Shown piece by piece: positions 34,841 to 43,090 of a DNA stretch of 64,000 nucleotides. Made by a program: the position numbers and the translations under genes. The number at the start of each line of letters is the position of its first letter. Within the stretch, counting starts at the first letter, position 1. Origin of the DNA: Flavobacterium endoglycinae (GTDB taxonomy: Bacteria; Bacteroidota; Bacteroidia; Flavobacteriales; Flavobacteriaceae); assembly GCF_017352115.1 (NCBI RefSeq), contig NZ_CP071448.1:3570001-3634000 (forward strand). The letters run 5' to 3'. The notes under the pieces were generated by a model. It ran no database searches. It was not told the origin of the DNA and was given only the letters and a program-made list of their open reading frames with translations.

Positions 34841-35371
34841 ATGAAGAAACCAATTGAAACAGAACGATTGCTTTTAAGAGAATTACAGCTCTCAGACGCT
34901 GATGGTATGTTTGAATTGGATTCGAATCCAAATGTGCATTTATTTTTGGGCAATAGACCCGTTAAACATATTGAGGAAAGTATCGAATATATTCATTTCG
35001 TTCAGAAACAATACAAAGATTTTGGAATTGGCCGCTGGGCAGTTATTTTAAAGGAAACCAATGAGTTTCTGGGATGGTCTGGAATAAAATTCATAACAGA
35101 TGAAATCAACGGACATAAAAATTTCTACGAAATTGGATATCGTTTCATCGAAAAACATTGGGGAAAAGGATATGCAACAGAAGCAGGAAAAGCTTTTGTA
35201 GAATACGCTTTTAATGAAATAAAAGCAGATGCAATTTATGCGTATGCAGATGCAGGAAATGAAAATTCAAGAAGAATACTTGAAAAATTGGGTTTACAGT
35301 ATGTAAACTCTTTTGAATATGAGGAAGAATTAGAAGTTTGGTACGAACTCAAAAATCCTAATTTAACCTGA
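34841..35371 (+). CDS. GNAT family N-acetyltransferase (RimJ/RimL-like)
   Basis: 176 residues starting MKKPIETERLLLRELQLSDA, the Acetyltransf_3 signature. The acetyl-CoA site is EKHWGKGYATEAGKAFVEYA and the end ENSRRILEKLGLQYV is typical. The target amine is unknown. Second gene of a pair with the HAD phosphatase. No terminator is clear after it. Confidence 0.88.
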   Translation: MKKPIETERLLLRELQLSDADGMFELDSNPNVHLFLGNRPVKHIEESIEYIHFVQKQYKDFGIGRWAVILKETNEFLGWSGIKFITDEINGHKNFYEIGYRFIEKHWGKGYATEAGKAFVEYAFNEIKADAIYAYADAGNENSRRILEKLGLQYVNSFEYEEELEVWYELKNPNLT

Positions 35372-35440
35372 GAAGCGTATTCCAAATCTTTATAAACCAA
35401 AATCAGATTTGTAAAGATTTGGAAACACTCAGAGGTTTAT

Positions 35441-35962
35441 TTATTTTTTAGCTACAGAAACAAAATACTTATTTCCGTCACCCATTGTCAATTTAACACG
35501 CTCATCGCAAAGATCAATTGCGAAGTTAGCACTTTCGTAGCAGCTGCAAGTTGTGTTTTTATCTTTCGACATTTCAGTTTTACAATTGTTGTTTTTAAAA
35601 GTCGCCAATTGTGGTGTATATAAACTTACTAAGTCAGTAGAAGCTGTTACTAATGAAATGATACTTGCTGAATTGTTGTTTGTAATTCTGTAAACAATTC
35701 TGTCAGTATAATTTACTTCGTTTACAGTTACTTTACGAATGTAAGTGTAAGCTGTAGATCCTTCACCTGGTTCTTTTACTTCAAATTTAAATCCAACGGC
35801 ACGGATTGCAACATCAAATTGCTGTTGAGAGTTTAAACTTGCCCAAGTTGTTAAAGTACTGATAGAAGGAAATGGATTTGCAACAGGGGCATTAGTAGTT
35901 TGCGCTTGCGAACTAAAAACGGTTAAGAACATCAAGCAGATTGTGGGTAAAAATGCTTTCAT
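35441..35962 (-). CDS. Exported protein of unknown function
   Basis: 173 residues with a clear Sec signal peptide (1-21, cleavage after SSQAQ). I do not recognise a family. The mature chain has a beta-rich pattern (AYTYIRKVTVNEVNYTDRIV, IVYRITNNNSASI) and four cysteines clustered in 30 residues (NNCKTEMSKDKNTTCSCYES, then LCDERV), which could form disulfides in the periplasm. Transcribed alone with a long upstream region that it shares, divergently, with mtaB. Confidence 0.7.
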   Translation of the reverse strand: MKAFLPTICLMFLTVFSSQAQTTNAPVANPFPSISTLTTWASLNSQQQFDVAIRAVGFKFEVKEPGEGSTAYTYIRKVTVNEVNYTDRIVYRITNNNSASIISLVTASTDLVSLYTPQLATFKNNNCKTEMSKDKNTTCSCYESANFAIDLCDERVKLTMGDGNKYFVSVAKK

Positions 35963-36439
35963 AAAGCGTGGTATTTGTATTTTAATTTTTGCCTACTCTC
36001 TTTGGTTTTCGGCTTTCCCATTTCATTTTGTAACACAAAACAACAACATAACGAGTAAAATTCAAAATTGTTATGGCCGATTTATTATTAAATTAATCAA
36101 AACCATCTAAAATTCTTCAAACCGAATAAATCCAGCGCTCGAATTATAGAAAAGTAAATGTAAGATTTTTTCAATTTAAATCGATAAAAAATGCACTTAA
36201 TCGATAAAATTTGCACTTAATCGATGTTTTTGTCATTTTATTCTTATTGAATTCTATCGATAAAGTTCGTAAAAAATATTGTTCTATCAAAATAAGATAT
36301 GAAACAATGTTGCATTTTGTTTTAAAGAATATTACAATTTCTTGAAATGAAGTGTCTTATTGATTTTCTTTTACCAATTTTGTTTGTAAATTTGCAGCCT
36401 TAAATTTTTTGACAACGATTTCATTAATTTAAGAAAATT
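35963..36439. promoter_or_regulatory. 477 bp divergent intergenic region with ATCGAT repeats and mtaB promoter
   Basis: AT-rich, no gene seen. A 20-bp unit starting AATCGAT is repeated directly at 36179-36198 and 36199-36218, with a partial third copy at 36219. Another ATCGATAAAG stands near 36255. The mtaB promoter candidate is TTG 36360-36362 and TAAATTTG 36387-36394 with a 24 bp spacer. The palindromic ATCGAT cores spaced about 20 bp (two helical turns) look like operator sites; that is inference. Confidence 0.5.
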
Positions 36440-37774
36440 ATGGAAAATAGAAAAAAAGTTGCCTTTTACACGCTGGGTTGTAAGCTGAATTTTTCAGAGA
36501 CTTCTACAATCGCCAGAAATTTTACAGACGAAGGTTTTGACCGCGTCGATTTTGAGGAAGTTGCCGATATTTATGTGATCAACACCTGCTCTGTAACCGA
36601 TAATGCCGATAAGCAGTTCAAGCAGGTTGTAAAAAAGGCAATGAAATTAAATGAAAAGGCTTTCGTAGCAGCAGTTGGCTGTTATGCCCAGTTAAAACCA
36701 GAAGAATTAGCGGCTGTAGATGGTGTTGATTTGGTTTTGGGAGCTACAGAAAAATTTAAAATCACAGATTATATTCACGACTTAAGCAAAAACGATATGG
36801 GTGAAGTGCACTCATGCGAAATTGCTGAAGCTGATTTCTACGTAGGAAGTTATTCTATTGGCGATCGTACACGTGCTTTCTTGAAAGTCCAAGATGGCTG
36901 TGATTACAAATGTACCTATTGTACCATTCCTTTGGCACGTGGAATTTCAAGAAGTGATGCTTTAGAAAACGTATTAAAAAACGCTAAAGAAATCTCAGCT
37001 CAAAACATTCGTGAGATTGTTTTAACTGGAGTAAACATTGGCGATTACGGAAAAGGAGAATTTGGAAATAAAAAACACGAACATACTTTTCTGGATTTAG
37101 TTCAGGCATTGGATAAAGTGGAAGGAATCGAACGTTTAAGAATCTCTTCGATCGAGCCGAATTTATTAAAAAATGAAACCATCGAATTCGTTTCTAAAAG
37201 CCGAACTTTTGTGCCTCATTTTCATATTCCGTTACAATCAGGAAGCAACGATATTTTGAAGTTAATGAAACGCCGTTATCTGCGCGAAGTATATACAGAT
37301 CGTGTTAATAAAATTCGCGAAGTAATGCCTCATGCTTGTATCGGTGTCGATGTAATTGTAGGTTTTCCGGGTGAGACAGATGAGCATTTCTTAGAAACGT
37401 ATCATTTCCTTAACGATCTTGATATTTCATATCTGCATGTTTTTACCTATTCTGAAAGAGATAACACAGAAGCTGTCGATATGCCGGGAGTTGTTCCTGC
37501 TAACATTAGATCTAAAAGAAGTAAAATGCTTCGTGGATTATCGGTTAAGAAACGCCGTGCTTTTTATGAAAGCCAGCTAGGAACTAAGAGAACTGTTCTT
37601 TTTGAAGGAGAAAATAAAGAAGGTTACATTCACGGATTTACTGAAAATTACGTAAAAGTAAAAACACCATGGAATCCAGAATTGGTAAATACGCTGCAAG
37701 AAATCAATTTAACAAAAATCGACGAAGACGGAAGCGTTCGCATGGAGTTTGTTAATAAATTGGCCGAAGCTTAA
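36440..37774 (+). CDS. mtaB: tRNA t6A37 methylthiotransferase MtaB
   Basis: 444 residues. The N-terminal UPF0004 domain supplies Cys14, Cys50 and Cys81 (GCKLN, NTCSVTD, GCYAQ) for one Fe-S cluster; the radical SAM core has CDYKCTYC (Cys154, 158, 161) for the second; a TRAM domain closes the chain (about 375-440). It converts t6A37 to ms2t6A in tRNAs for ANN codons. The GCKLN/ QDGCDYKCTYCTIPLARG pattern fits MtaB rather than MiaB or RimO. Followed by a palindrome and a strong terminator. Confidence 0.92.
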   Translation: MENRKKVAFYTLGCKLNFSETSTIARNFTDEGFDRVDFEEVADIYVINTCSVTDNADKQFKQVVKKAMKLNEKAFVAAVGCYAQLKPEELAAVDGVDLVLGATEKFKITDYIHDLSKNDMGEVHSCEIAEADFYVGSYSIGDRTRAFLKVQDGCDYKCTYCTIPLARGISRSDALENVLKNAKEISAQNIREIVLTGVNIGDYGKGEFGNKKHEHTFLDLVQALDKVEGIERLRISSIEPNLLKNETIEFVSKSRTFVPHFHIPLQSGSNDILKLMKRRYLREVYTDRVNKIREVMPHACIGVDVIVGFPGETDEHFLETYHFLNDLDISYLHVFTYSERDNTEAVDMPGVVPANIRSKRSKMLRGLSVKKRRAFYESQLGTKRTVLFEGENKEGYIHGFTENYVKVKTPWNPELVNTLQEINLTKIDEDGSVRMEFVNKLAEA

Positions 37775-37781
37775 AATTTAG

Positions 37782-37816
37782 AACTTTGGTCAAAGTTTTA
37801 AACTTTGACCAAAGTT
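37782..37816. repeat. Near-perfect 35 bp palindrome AACTTTGGTCAAAGTTT (family J)
   Basis: A 17 bp arm at 37782-37798 is inverted at 37800-37816 with one base between, so the arms have essentially no loop as DNA. A related but broken array (AACTTTGTGAAAGTT, then AAACTTTGACAATG) is at 40414-40445. It stands directly upstream of a terminator hairpin. Confidence 0.8.
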
Positions 37817-37828
37817 GATATACTACAA

Positions 37829-37862
37829 AAAACAAAGCCTCTTTTAAGAGGCTTTGTTTTTA
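37829..37862. terminator. Bidirectional terminator between mtaB and a convergent gene
   Basis: AAAACAAAGCCTC and GAGGCTTTGTTTT form a 13 bp perfect stem with loop TTTTAA. It overlaps the stop codon of the minus-strand gene. Confidence 0.85.
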
Positions 37863-38378
37863 TAACGAATTCTGATCATCAGGAATTACCAGTTTCAAAG
37901 AATTAATATAATCGGTATCAAACTCGATTACTCTGATTTTTTCAGGATTAAAACCTAATTCTCCGCCAAACTGACCTCTTGTGTCTAAAAAGTTTATCGT
38001 CAATTCTTCGGCGTTCAATTCAATTAATTTTCCTAGATAAGCTGATTTAGATGATTTTTTGGCAATCTGAAAAATGCCGTATTTCTCAGAAATAAAATTC
38101 ATAATCGTGGCTAAATCTTTGATTGGAATAATATCTTCAGAATTGGTTTTTAAACCTTTTAAGCGAATTACCTTTTCGGTAAAAGCCAAATCAGAATCTC
38201 TATTTACGCTTTGAATATTTTTATTTCTCAAAATGACAAAACCATCCAATACAAAATCAACTGGATTGTTTCGAAGCAAAATCCAATCATCAGAATAATC
38301 AATAAGGAATCCGGTAAAAATTTCTTTTTTATCCAGAAACTCAATTTCGATTAATTGTCTTAAATATTGTTCCATCAT
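37860..38378 (-). CDS. Conserved hypothetical protein with Sm-like beta repeats
   Basis: 172 residues, no signal peptide, no TM helix: a cytoplasmic protein. I do not recognise a named family. Two stretches share a pattern of short beta strands (IEIEFLDKKEIFTGFLIDYS, DWILLRNNPVDFVLDGFVIL and later LIELNAEELTINFLDTRGQF), reminiscent of Sm/LSm-like barrels; this resemblance is weak. A tandem ATG at the start leaves 38378 or 38375 as the first codon. Separated from the next gene by a family C repeat. Confidence 0.65.
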   Translation of the reverse strand: MMEQYLRQLIEIEFLDKKEIFTGFLIDYSDDWILLRNNPVDFVLDGFVILRNKNIQSVNRDSDLAFTEKVIRLKGLKTNSEDIIPIKDLATIMNFISEKYGIFQIAKKSSKSAYLGKLIELNAEELTINFLDTRGQFGGELGFNPEKIRVIEFDTDYINSLKLVIPDDQNSL

Positions 38379-38403
38379 AATAAATTTAAAAACCCCAATA
38401 TTT

Positions 38404-38452
38404 TAAATTCCAAATTCCAAACTTGAAAGCAATTGGAATTGGAACTTGAAAA
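38404..38452. repeat. AAATTCC-word inverted repeat (family C, copy 2)
   Basis: AAATTCCAAATTCCAAACTT on the left faces AATTGGAATTGGAACTTG on the right across a short spacer. Word and architecture match the copy at 30027-30075. Confidence 0.65.
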
Positions 38453-38466
38453 ATTGAAATTACTTT

Positions 38467-39183
38467 TTAAGGATTAGTAGACCAAATACTGCTGTTTTTA
38501 ATAAACACTCTTCGGTTTAATTTTAATTGCGCAATAATCAAATCGGCCATATCTTCAGACTGCATTACTTTTTCAGGATTTCCGTCTGTCAGGTTTAGAT
38601 CTTTTGCCATATCGGTTGCAACGGTACTTGGCGTTAAAGCAGTCACACGAATGTTGTGTTTTCTCATTTCCTGCATCAAAGAATCAGTTAATCCTAAAAC
38701 AGCAAATTTAGAAGCACTGTAAGCACTTGTTAACGCATTTCCGTTTAAACCTGCAGTCGATGAAATATTGATGATGTCTCCAGCTTGTCTTTCGATCATA
38801 TTTGGAATCACGGCACGTGTTGCATAATACGTTCCCATTAAATTCACTTGAATAATTCTTTCCCATGCTTCTGGTTCTAATTCTAGGAATTTTCCAAAAG
38901 AAGCGATTCCAGCGCTGTTAATCAGAATATCAATGTGTTTAAATTCCGCCAAAGCTTTTTCAACGGCAGTAGTAATTGAATTGATATCAGAAACATCGGC
39001 GCTTAAGGCCAAAGCTTTTACACCAAGATTTGAAACTTCATCTGCCAGCTGTTCGATATCTTTTTGAGTTCTTGAAACCAAGATCAAGTTTACACCTTCT
39101 TTTGCCAAAGCAACAGCAACGGCTTTTCCTATCCCTTTTCCTGCGCCAGTAATTAAAGCGTTTTTATTTTTTAAATCGGTCAT
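38467..39183 (-). CDS. Short-chain dehydrogenase/reductase (FabG-like)
   Basis: 238 residues, classical SDR. The cofactor site is [12 protein letters not shown] (about 13-24), NSAG is the structural motif, and the catalytic set Ser in ISSTAGL and Tyr-x-x-x-Lys in YSASKFA is complete. SRT after the second strand suggests NADP(H). It resembles 3-ketoacyl-ACP reductase and several sugar or steroid reductases; the substrate is open. Transcribed alone with a good -7 box upstream. Confidence 0.9.
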   Translation of the reverse strand: MTDLKNKNALITGAGKGIGKAVAVALAKEGVNLILVSRTQKDIEQLADEVSNLGVKALALSADVSDINSITTAVEKALAEFKHIDILINSAGIASFGKFLELEPEAWERIIQVNLMGTYYATRAVIPNMIERQAGDIINISSTAGLNGNALTSAYSASKFAVLGLTDSLMQEMRKHNIRVTALTPSTVATDMAKDLNLTDGNPEKVMQSEDMADLIIAQLKLNRRVFIKNSSIWSTNP

Positions 39184-39226
39184 GATTGTATTTTTAGAAA
39201 TGCAGAAAGCATCATTATAAGTCTTA

Positions 39227-39234
39227 CAAAAATA
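39227..39234 (-). promoter_or_regulatory. Putative SDR promoter (-7 element)
   Basis: TATTTTTG on the minus strand, exact -7 match, about 44 bp upstream of the ATG. No TTG at -33. Confidence 0.45.
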
Positions 39235-39297
39235 AGATTTTGAAAACTAAAATGATGCTTTAGGATGTATTCTTAATCTAAGTTTAACAACTTTTTA

Positions 39298-39885
39298 TTA
39301 TTCTTTCAGAACCATGTCAATACACATAACTGCTCCTAAAATTAACTGTCTCAACGAACTATCTGCTGGAACATTCTCTTCGATTTGAAGTACATAATTA
39401 TCAGCACTGGTGAAAAATTCTTTTCCTAATCCTGCCCATTTTTTACTTACCTGAGCCAATTGTTTGTTTTCGTGCGAAAATTTAAAATCCCATCCCGTCC
39501 ATTTTCCTTGAAGTGTTGCGACAGGTTTGTCATTTTTGTCCAGAATATCAAATTTACCTCCAATAGAAAAGAACTTTTGCTTGAAAGTTCCAACCAGACG
39601 ATCTTTTTCATCTAGAACTTCTACAGTTGATCTGAAAATAGCAACGCCACGTCTAACAGTAATTAGTTTTTCGCCCGAAGCAGTTGTGATTTCCACATTA
39701 AACGGAGTAGCTCTTTTATAATCAGTAAAACGAAGTATTTTAGTGAAAAAACCAAGATTATTTTCTCGGCAGTTCATGATAATTTGATTGGTTTGCGGAT
39801 CGTAAATGTCATAGTTGTTAGCCGCTTTAAACATTCCGATATGTTCTTTTACTAAAAATAGATTTTGGCTTAAAATAGGATTCAT
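39298..39885 (-). CDS. Phospholipid scramblase/LURP-one-like (Tubby-fold) protein
   Basis: 195 residues. The pattern NPILSQNLFLVKEHIGMFKAANNYDIYD followed by repeated beta hairpins (GEKLITVRRG, DEKDRLVGTFKQKFFSIGGKF, PVATLQGKWTGWDFKF) is that of the scramblase/LURP-one superfamily, whose fold is a 12-stranded barrel around a central helix. Here the C-terminal helix LRQLILGAVMCIDMVL would be that helix. The bacterial members have no proven activity. Preceded by a TACATTTG -7 box. Confidence 0.82.
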   Translation of the reverse strand: MNPILSQNLFLVKEHIGMFKAANNYDIYDPQTNQIIMNCRENNLGFFTKILRFTDYKRATPFNVEITTASGEKLITVRRGVAIFRSTVEVLDEKDRLVGTFKQKFFSIGGKFDILDKNDKPVATLQGKWTGWDFKFSHENKQLAQVSKKWAGLGKEFFTSADNYVLQIEENVPADSSLRQLILGAVMCIDMVLKE

Positions 39886-39921
39886 ACGTTTGTAAAAATA
39901 TTAGTTTTTAGAAATAAGAAC

Positions 39922-39929
39922 CAAATGTA
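39922..39929 (-). promoter_or_regulatory. Putative scramblase-like gene promoter (-7 element)
   Basis: TACATTTG on the minus strand, exact TAnnTTTG, 37 bp upstream of the ATG. Confidence 0.45.
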
Positions 39930-39969
39930 ATAAAATATTGATTAATTATTCTTTTAAGGGAATTGCAAA

Positions 39970-40383
39970 CTAATACGAATTTGTTTGTTTTTTTAGTGTA
40001 ATTAAAACGATACCATCTAAACCTCTGCCGTGACGAATGAAATCTATTTCATCGGCTTTGATGATTTTAATAGATTCAATGTCATTTGGATTGATTTTAG
40101 AAAATTGAGATACAGTGATTATATTGCCATCCAGAATGAATAACGGTTCTGTTTTTGAAGCAAGGGAAAGAGGCTCACGAATTATTACACTTTTTTCAGC
40201 AGCATAATTTTTATTTTGAGGTGTAATTTGAGTTCCGCTGATTTTTTTCTGTACCGAAGAATCAATTGGAACTGCCCATTTTATAGTATCATTTCCAACT
40301 CCTCTAATCTCTTTTTTTTGTGCCGTCGTCACGAAACCTATAAGTATAGCAATGGCTGATGAAATAAGTTTTACACTTTTCAT
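39970..40383 (-). CDS. Exported small protein with TonB-receptor plug-like tail
   Basis: 137 residues with a Sec signal peptide (MKSVKLISSAIAILIGFVTTAQ). The C-terminal 60 residues, LFILDG ... INPNDIESIKIIKADEIDFIR ... GLDGIVLITLKKQ, look like the last part of the plug domain of SusC/TonB-dependent receptors, but the barrel is absent. It follows the anti-sigma gene, which has a similar tail, by 68 bp on the same strand. It may be a plug mimic working with that system; this is inference from shared sequence and position. Confidence 0.7.
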   Translation of the reverse strand: MKSVKLISSAIAILIGFVTTAQKKEIRGVGNDTIKWAVPIDSSVQKKISGTQITPQNKNYAAEKSVIIREPLSLASKTEPLFILDGNIITVSQFSKINPNDIESIKIIKADEIDFIRHGRGLDGIVLITLKKQTNSY

Positions 40384-40451
40384 AATCATAAATTTTAGAC
40401 AAGGTTTGAGTTTAACTTTGTGAAAGTTGTAAACTTTGACAATGCTTGAGA

Positions 40452-41414
40452 TTATTTTTTTGGAGTTGGCTTTCCAGTTTTAGTAGTGATAATCACAACA
40501 CCATTTCTCCCTTTTTCGCCATATTTTGCTGTGGCTTCAAGATCTTGAAGAACCGTAATGGTTTTTATTTCCTGCTGGTTCAAAGGGGCATACGGACTTG
40601 TTGGGTTTGCTCCAAATAAATCATTTTCTGAATAATAAATTCCATCAATAATATACAAAGGTTCGTCTAACACCACAAGCGATTCTACATTTTCCGGCTG
40701 AAGATTCGGAAGTTCGGCCTGCATCATTTTATCTCTTTTTTTATCATCGCTGTGAGCCATTGCATTTCCATTTAGAATTACCAAAGGCACACTTTTTTTA
40801 GCTCTCTCCATTGATTGGGCTGCATAAGCTCTTTTAGCAGATTCTCTTTCAACACTTCTACCATATCCAAAATCAGTAACGGTTTCTTCTTTTGCAACCG
40901 CTGGTTCTTCATAAATAGCATTATCTTTTGACGGTGCCGCGCCTGGAGCAGATTGATCGACTGCCATAGACGGCATAGGCATTGCCAATGCTTTAATAGT
41001 ATTAACAGTATCTTGCATAGTGACAGTCTGCGGATTCTTAACTTGATCTTCTAATATTTTAGCTGCTTCAGTTTTTGGAACCAATTGAGAATTTGATGAA
41101 ACTACTTCGTTGTTTTCTTCAACAGAAGCATTTTTATTGGGGTCGTGTTTGTCACCGATTGTTACAACTGAATTATTAATCTCTGTATTTGAAGTTTTAT
41201 CTGATCTTAAAAATTGAGTGCCTAAAGAAATTAATAGTAAAAGAGAGGCTGCAACAGCGATTTTTTTCCATAATGCAATTGTTTTTTTATCCTCTTTTTT
41301 ATCGAGTTTATCTTCTAGACGTGACCATACTTTTTCCATTCCTGGAAAATCTTTGGTTTCTGCATTTTCTGCAGCTTCCTTAAATTTGTTAAATATTTTA
41401 TCTTGATTGTCCAT
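40452..41414 (-). CDS. Anti-sigma factor-like membrane protein with plug-like C-terminus
   Basis: 320 residues. The cytoplasmic part (1-45), MDNQDKIFNKFKEAAENAET onward, is short and helical and could bind a sigma factor; a TM helix spans about 47-68; the rest is periplasmic. Residues 209-320 carry plug-like sequence twice: an incomplete VILNG ... LQPENVESLVVL and a fuller LYIIDG ... LNQQEIKTITVLQDLEATAKYG ... GVVIITTKTGK. The gene starts 2 bp after the stop codon of the ECF sigma gene, which strongly suggests an anti-sigma role. The plug-like part could sense a TonB receptor or partner; unproven. Confidence 0.75.
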   Translation of the reverse strand: MDNQDKIFNKFKEAAENAETKDFPGMEKVWSRLEDKLDKKEDKKTIALWKKIAVAASLLLLISLGTQFLRSDKTSNTEINNSVVTIGDKHDPNKNASVEENNEVVSSNSQLVPKTEAAKILEDQVKNPQTVTMQDTVNTIKALAMPMPSMAVDQSAPGAAPSKDNAIYEEPAVAKEETVTDFGYGRSVERESAKRAYAAQSMERAKKSVPLVILNGNAMAHSDDKKRDKMMQAELPNLQPENVESLVVLDEPLYIIDGIYYSENDLFGANPTSPYAPLNQQEIKTITVLQDLEATAKYGEKGRNGVVIITTKTGKPTPKK

Positions 41415-41416
41415 GA

Positions 41417-41953
41417 CTATTTTGCTTTTTGATAATACAATTTACTAACCAGTTCTTTGAGTTTGGTTTTGGCAGCGTTTAGTTGTGATTTTGAAGTGCC
41501 TTCAGAAATATTCAGCATGGCCGCTATTTCTTTGTGTCCGAAACCCTCAATCACAAAAAGGTTAAAAACCGTCTTACATCCATCTGGAATGTGGTTTAGT
41601 AAATTGAGTAAATCCTCTTCTTCTAATGCATTTACCTCTTCTGTAAAAGGCTGCGAAAGTACTTTTACATCATCAAGATACATATTGAAATTGGTGTTTT
41701 TCTTAATGGTCGCTAAACAATGATTTACCGTAATTTTTCTAGCCCAGGCTTCAAATGCTTTTTCTTCTTTGAGCTGATCTAGTTTTGTAAATATGGTATA
41801 GAAAGCGTCAGCCATAGCTTCTTCAATTTCTTCTTCTTTCTTGAGGTATCGTTTACATACACGATACAATTTCGGAGCCATGTGTTCATAAACCTGACGC
41901 TGAGCATCTCGGTTCATTTTTCTACAGCCGGAAATTAGAGTTTCGTTTATCAC
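41417..41953 (-). CDS. ECF-family RNA polymerase sigma factor
   Basis: 178 residues: region 2 (about 10-80, with DAFYTIFTKLDQLKEEKAFEAWARKI) and region 4 HTH (about 118-170, IPDGCKTVFNLFVIEGFGHKEIAAMLNISEGTSKSQ). No region 1.1 or 3, as in extracytoplasmic-function sigma factors. It directs polymerase to a limited promoter set when released by its anti-sigma factor. The next gene, 2 bp downstream, has the layout of that factor. Target genes are not identifiable here. Confidence 0.93.
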   Translation of the reverse strand: MINETLISGCRKMNRDAQRQVYEHMAPKLYRVCKRYLKKEEEIEEAMADAFYTIFTKLDQLKEEKAFEAWARKITVNHCLATIKKNTNFNMYLDDVKVLSQPFTEEVNALEEEDLLNLLNHIPDGCKTVFNLFVIEGFGHKEIAAMLNISEGTSKSQLNAAKTKLKELVSKLYYQKAK

Positions 41954-42033
41954 AATTTTGGTCTTTACTTATAAAGAGAGCTAAAAAGAAAAAAAGGTTG
42001 GGACAGGCATGAAAAATATTAAAATATTTTTTA

Positions 42034-42096
42034 GGGTCAGAGTTACAAAGTTACAAAGGATCAAAGTTTTAGTGTAGCGGCGCACTGCAGTGTGTC
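42034..42096. repeat. Octamer array (family B, locus 2) and GC-rich palindrome
   Basis: 42039-42070 is AGAGTTAC, AAAGTTAC, AAAGGATC, AAAGTTTT: four octamers of family B. It is followed at 42079-42096 by the palindromic GGCGCACTGCAGTGTGTC, notably GC-rich for this genome. Both lie in the 187 bp gap upstream of the sigma gene and downstream of the beta-propeller-like gene. Confidence 0.65.
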
Positions 42097-42140
42097 TTGC
42101 GTGAGATTCCTCCTTGCCCTCTAATATTAACAAGCAGGTT

Positions 42141-42977
42141 TTATTTAATCGGCAGACTCAGTTTATAAATCTTAGTTTCTAAAACTTCGGTGTCATTATC
42201 TTCGCAAAGTAAAAACTCAATTTTATTATTTTCTTTTTTATAGAAAGTCAGACCTTCAAATTTATTGGTTGACGTTATTTTTTGAGTGAAATCAATTTTC
42301 ATAGTTTTTAAATCGATTCTTCCAATGAAGCTTCCTAAAATCTCGCCATCGTCATAAGTCGATTTGGTGTCTTCGGCAGTCGAAAGGAAATAGATTTTAT
42401 CGTCTACCAAAACGGCATCGGTAAAACTGGAACGAACTCCTTTTATTTTGGGTAATTTATAATTGACAGAAATCAATGCAAATTCATCTCCGAGATTCTT
42501 GGCATGAATTGTAAAAATGGTGTTTTTATTTGAAATTCCATTTCCGCGATTGAACAAATACCAGTTTTCGCCATCAAAAATAGCGCCTTCTAAATTGAAA
42601 TCTTCCGGTTTAATTGAACCAAAATTCTGCATTACGGCATATAAATCGGCTAGATTATTTTTTTGTAAAACGGTTTTGGTCTTAAGATCAAATTCGATCA
42701 TTTTGTTGCGGTTTTCGGTTGAGCCGGAACCAAAAACATAAAGTGTATCGTTATGATGCGTTATAGATTCGAAATCAGGTTTTAGATTTTTTGGAATATT
42801 TTGCGTTGGATTGTCAATTAATGCGTGCTGATTTAATTGTTTGCTTTCAATATTATATTCATATAAAAAACCGCTGTTGTCGCCAATAACATAAAGTGCA
42901 TCGTTATTAAAAAATAATCCCGAAGCAGATCCAATTCCTATAATTTGAAATAATATTTCTAATGTGAATTTTTCCAT
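42141..42977 (-). CDS. Beta-propeller-like hypothetical protein
   Basis: 278 residues with no signal peptide. Repeated segments of the form GLFFNNDALYVIGDNSGFLYEYNIE, HHNDTLYVFGSGSTENRNKMIEFDL and LVDDKIYFLSTAEDTKSTYDD suggest a propeller with four to six blades. A flavobacterial family of this length is known only as a domain of unknown function; I cannot name a role. The segment KPDFESITHHNDTLYVFGSGS carries acidic and His residues that could bind metal. Divergent from the ppk2 gene. Confidence 0.65.
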   Translation of the reverse strand: MEKFTLEILFQIIGIGSASGLFFNNDALYVIGDNSGFLYEYNIESKQLNQHALIDNPTQNIPKNLKPDFESITHHNDTLYVFGSGSTENRNKMIEFDLKTKTVLQKNNLADLYAVMQNFGSIKPEDFNLEGAIFDGENWYLFNRGNGISNKNTIFTIHAKNLGDEFALISVNYKLPKIKGVRSSFTDAVLVDDKIYFLSTAEDTKSTYDDGEILGSFIGRIDLKTMKIDFTQKITSTNKFEGLTFYKKENNKIEFLLCEDNDTEVLETKIYKLSLPIK

Positions 42978-43090
42978 GAAATGTTTGTTTTGAAAAGATT
43001 TTGGCTAATACTAATGCGATGATTGCCAGTTTTGATAGTAACCGTAATTCGTAAAATTACTATATTTATAATATAAAAAATGAAATTAGT

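Noticed and set aside
35963..36439. A hidden small gene in the mtaB upstream gap
   Set aside because: No frame with a credible start and composition; the region is better read as regulatory.
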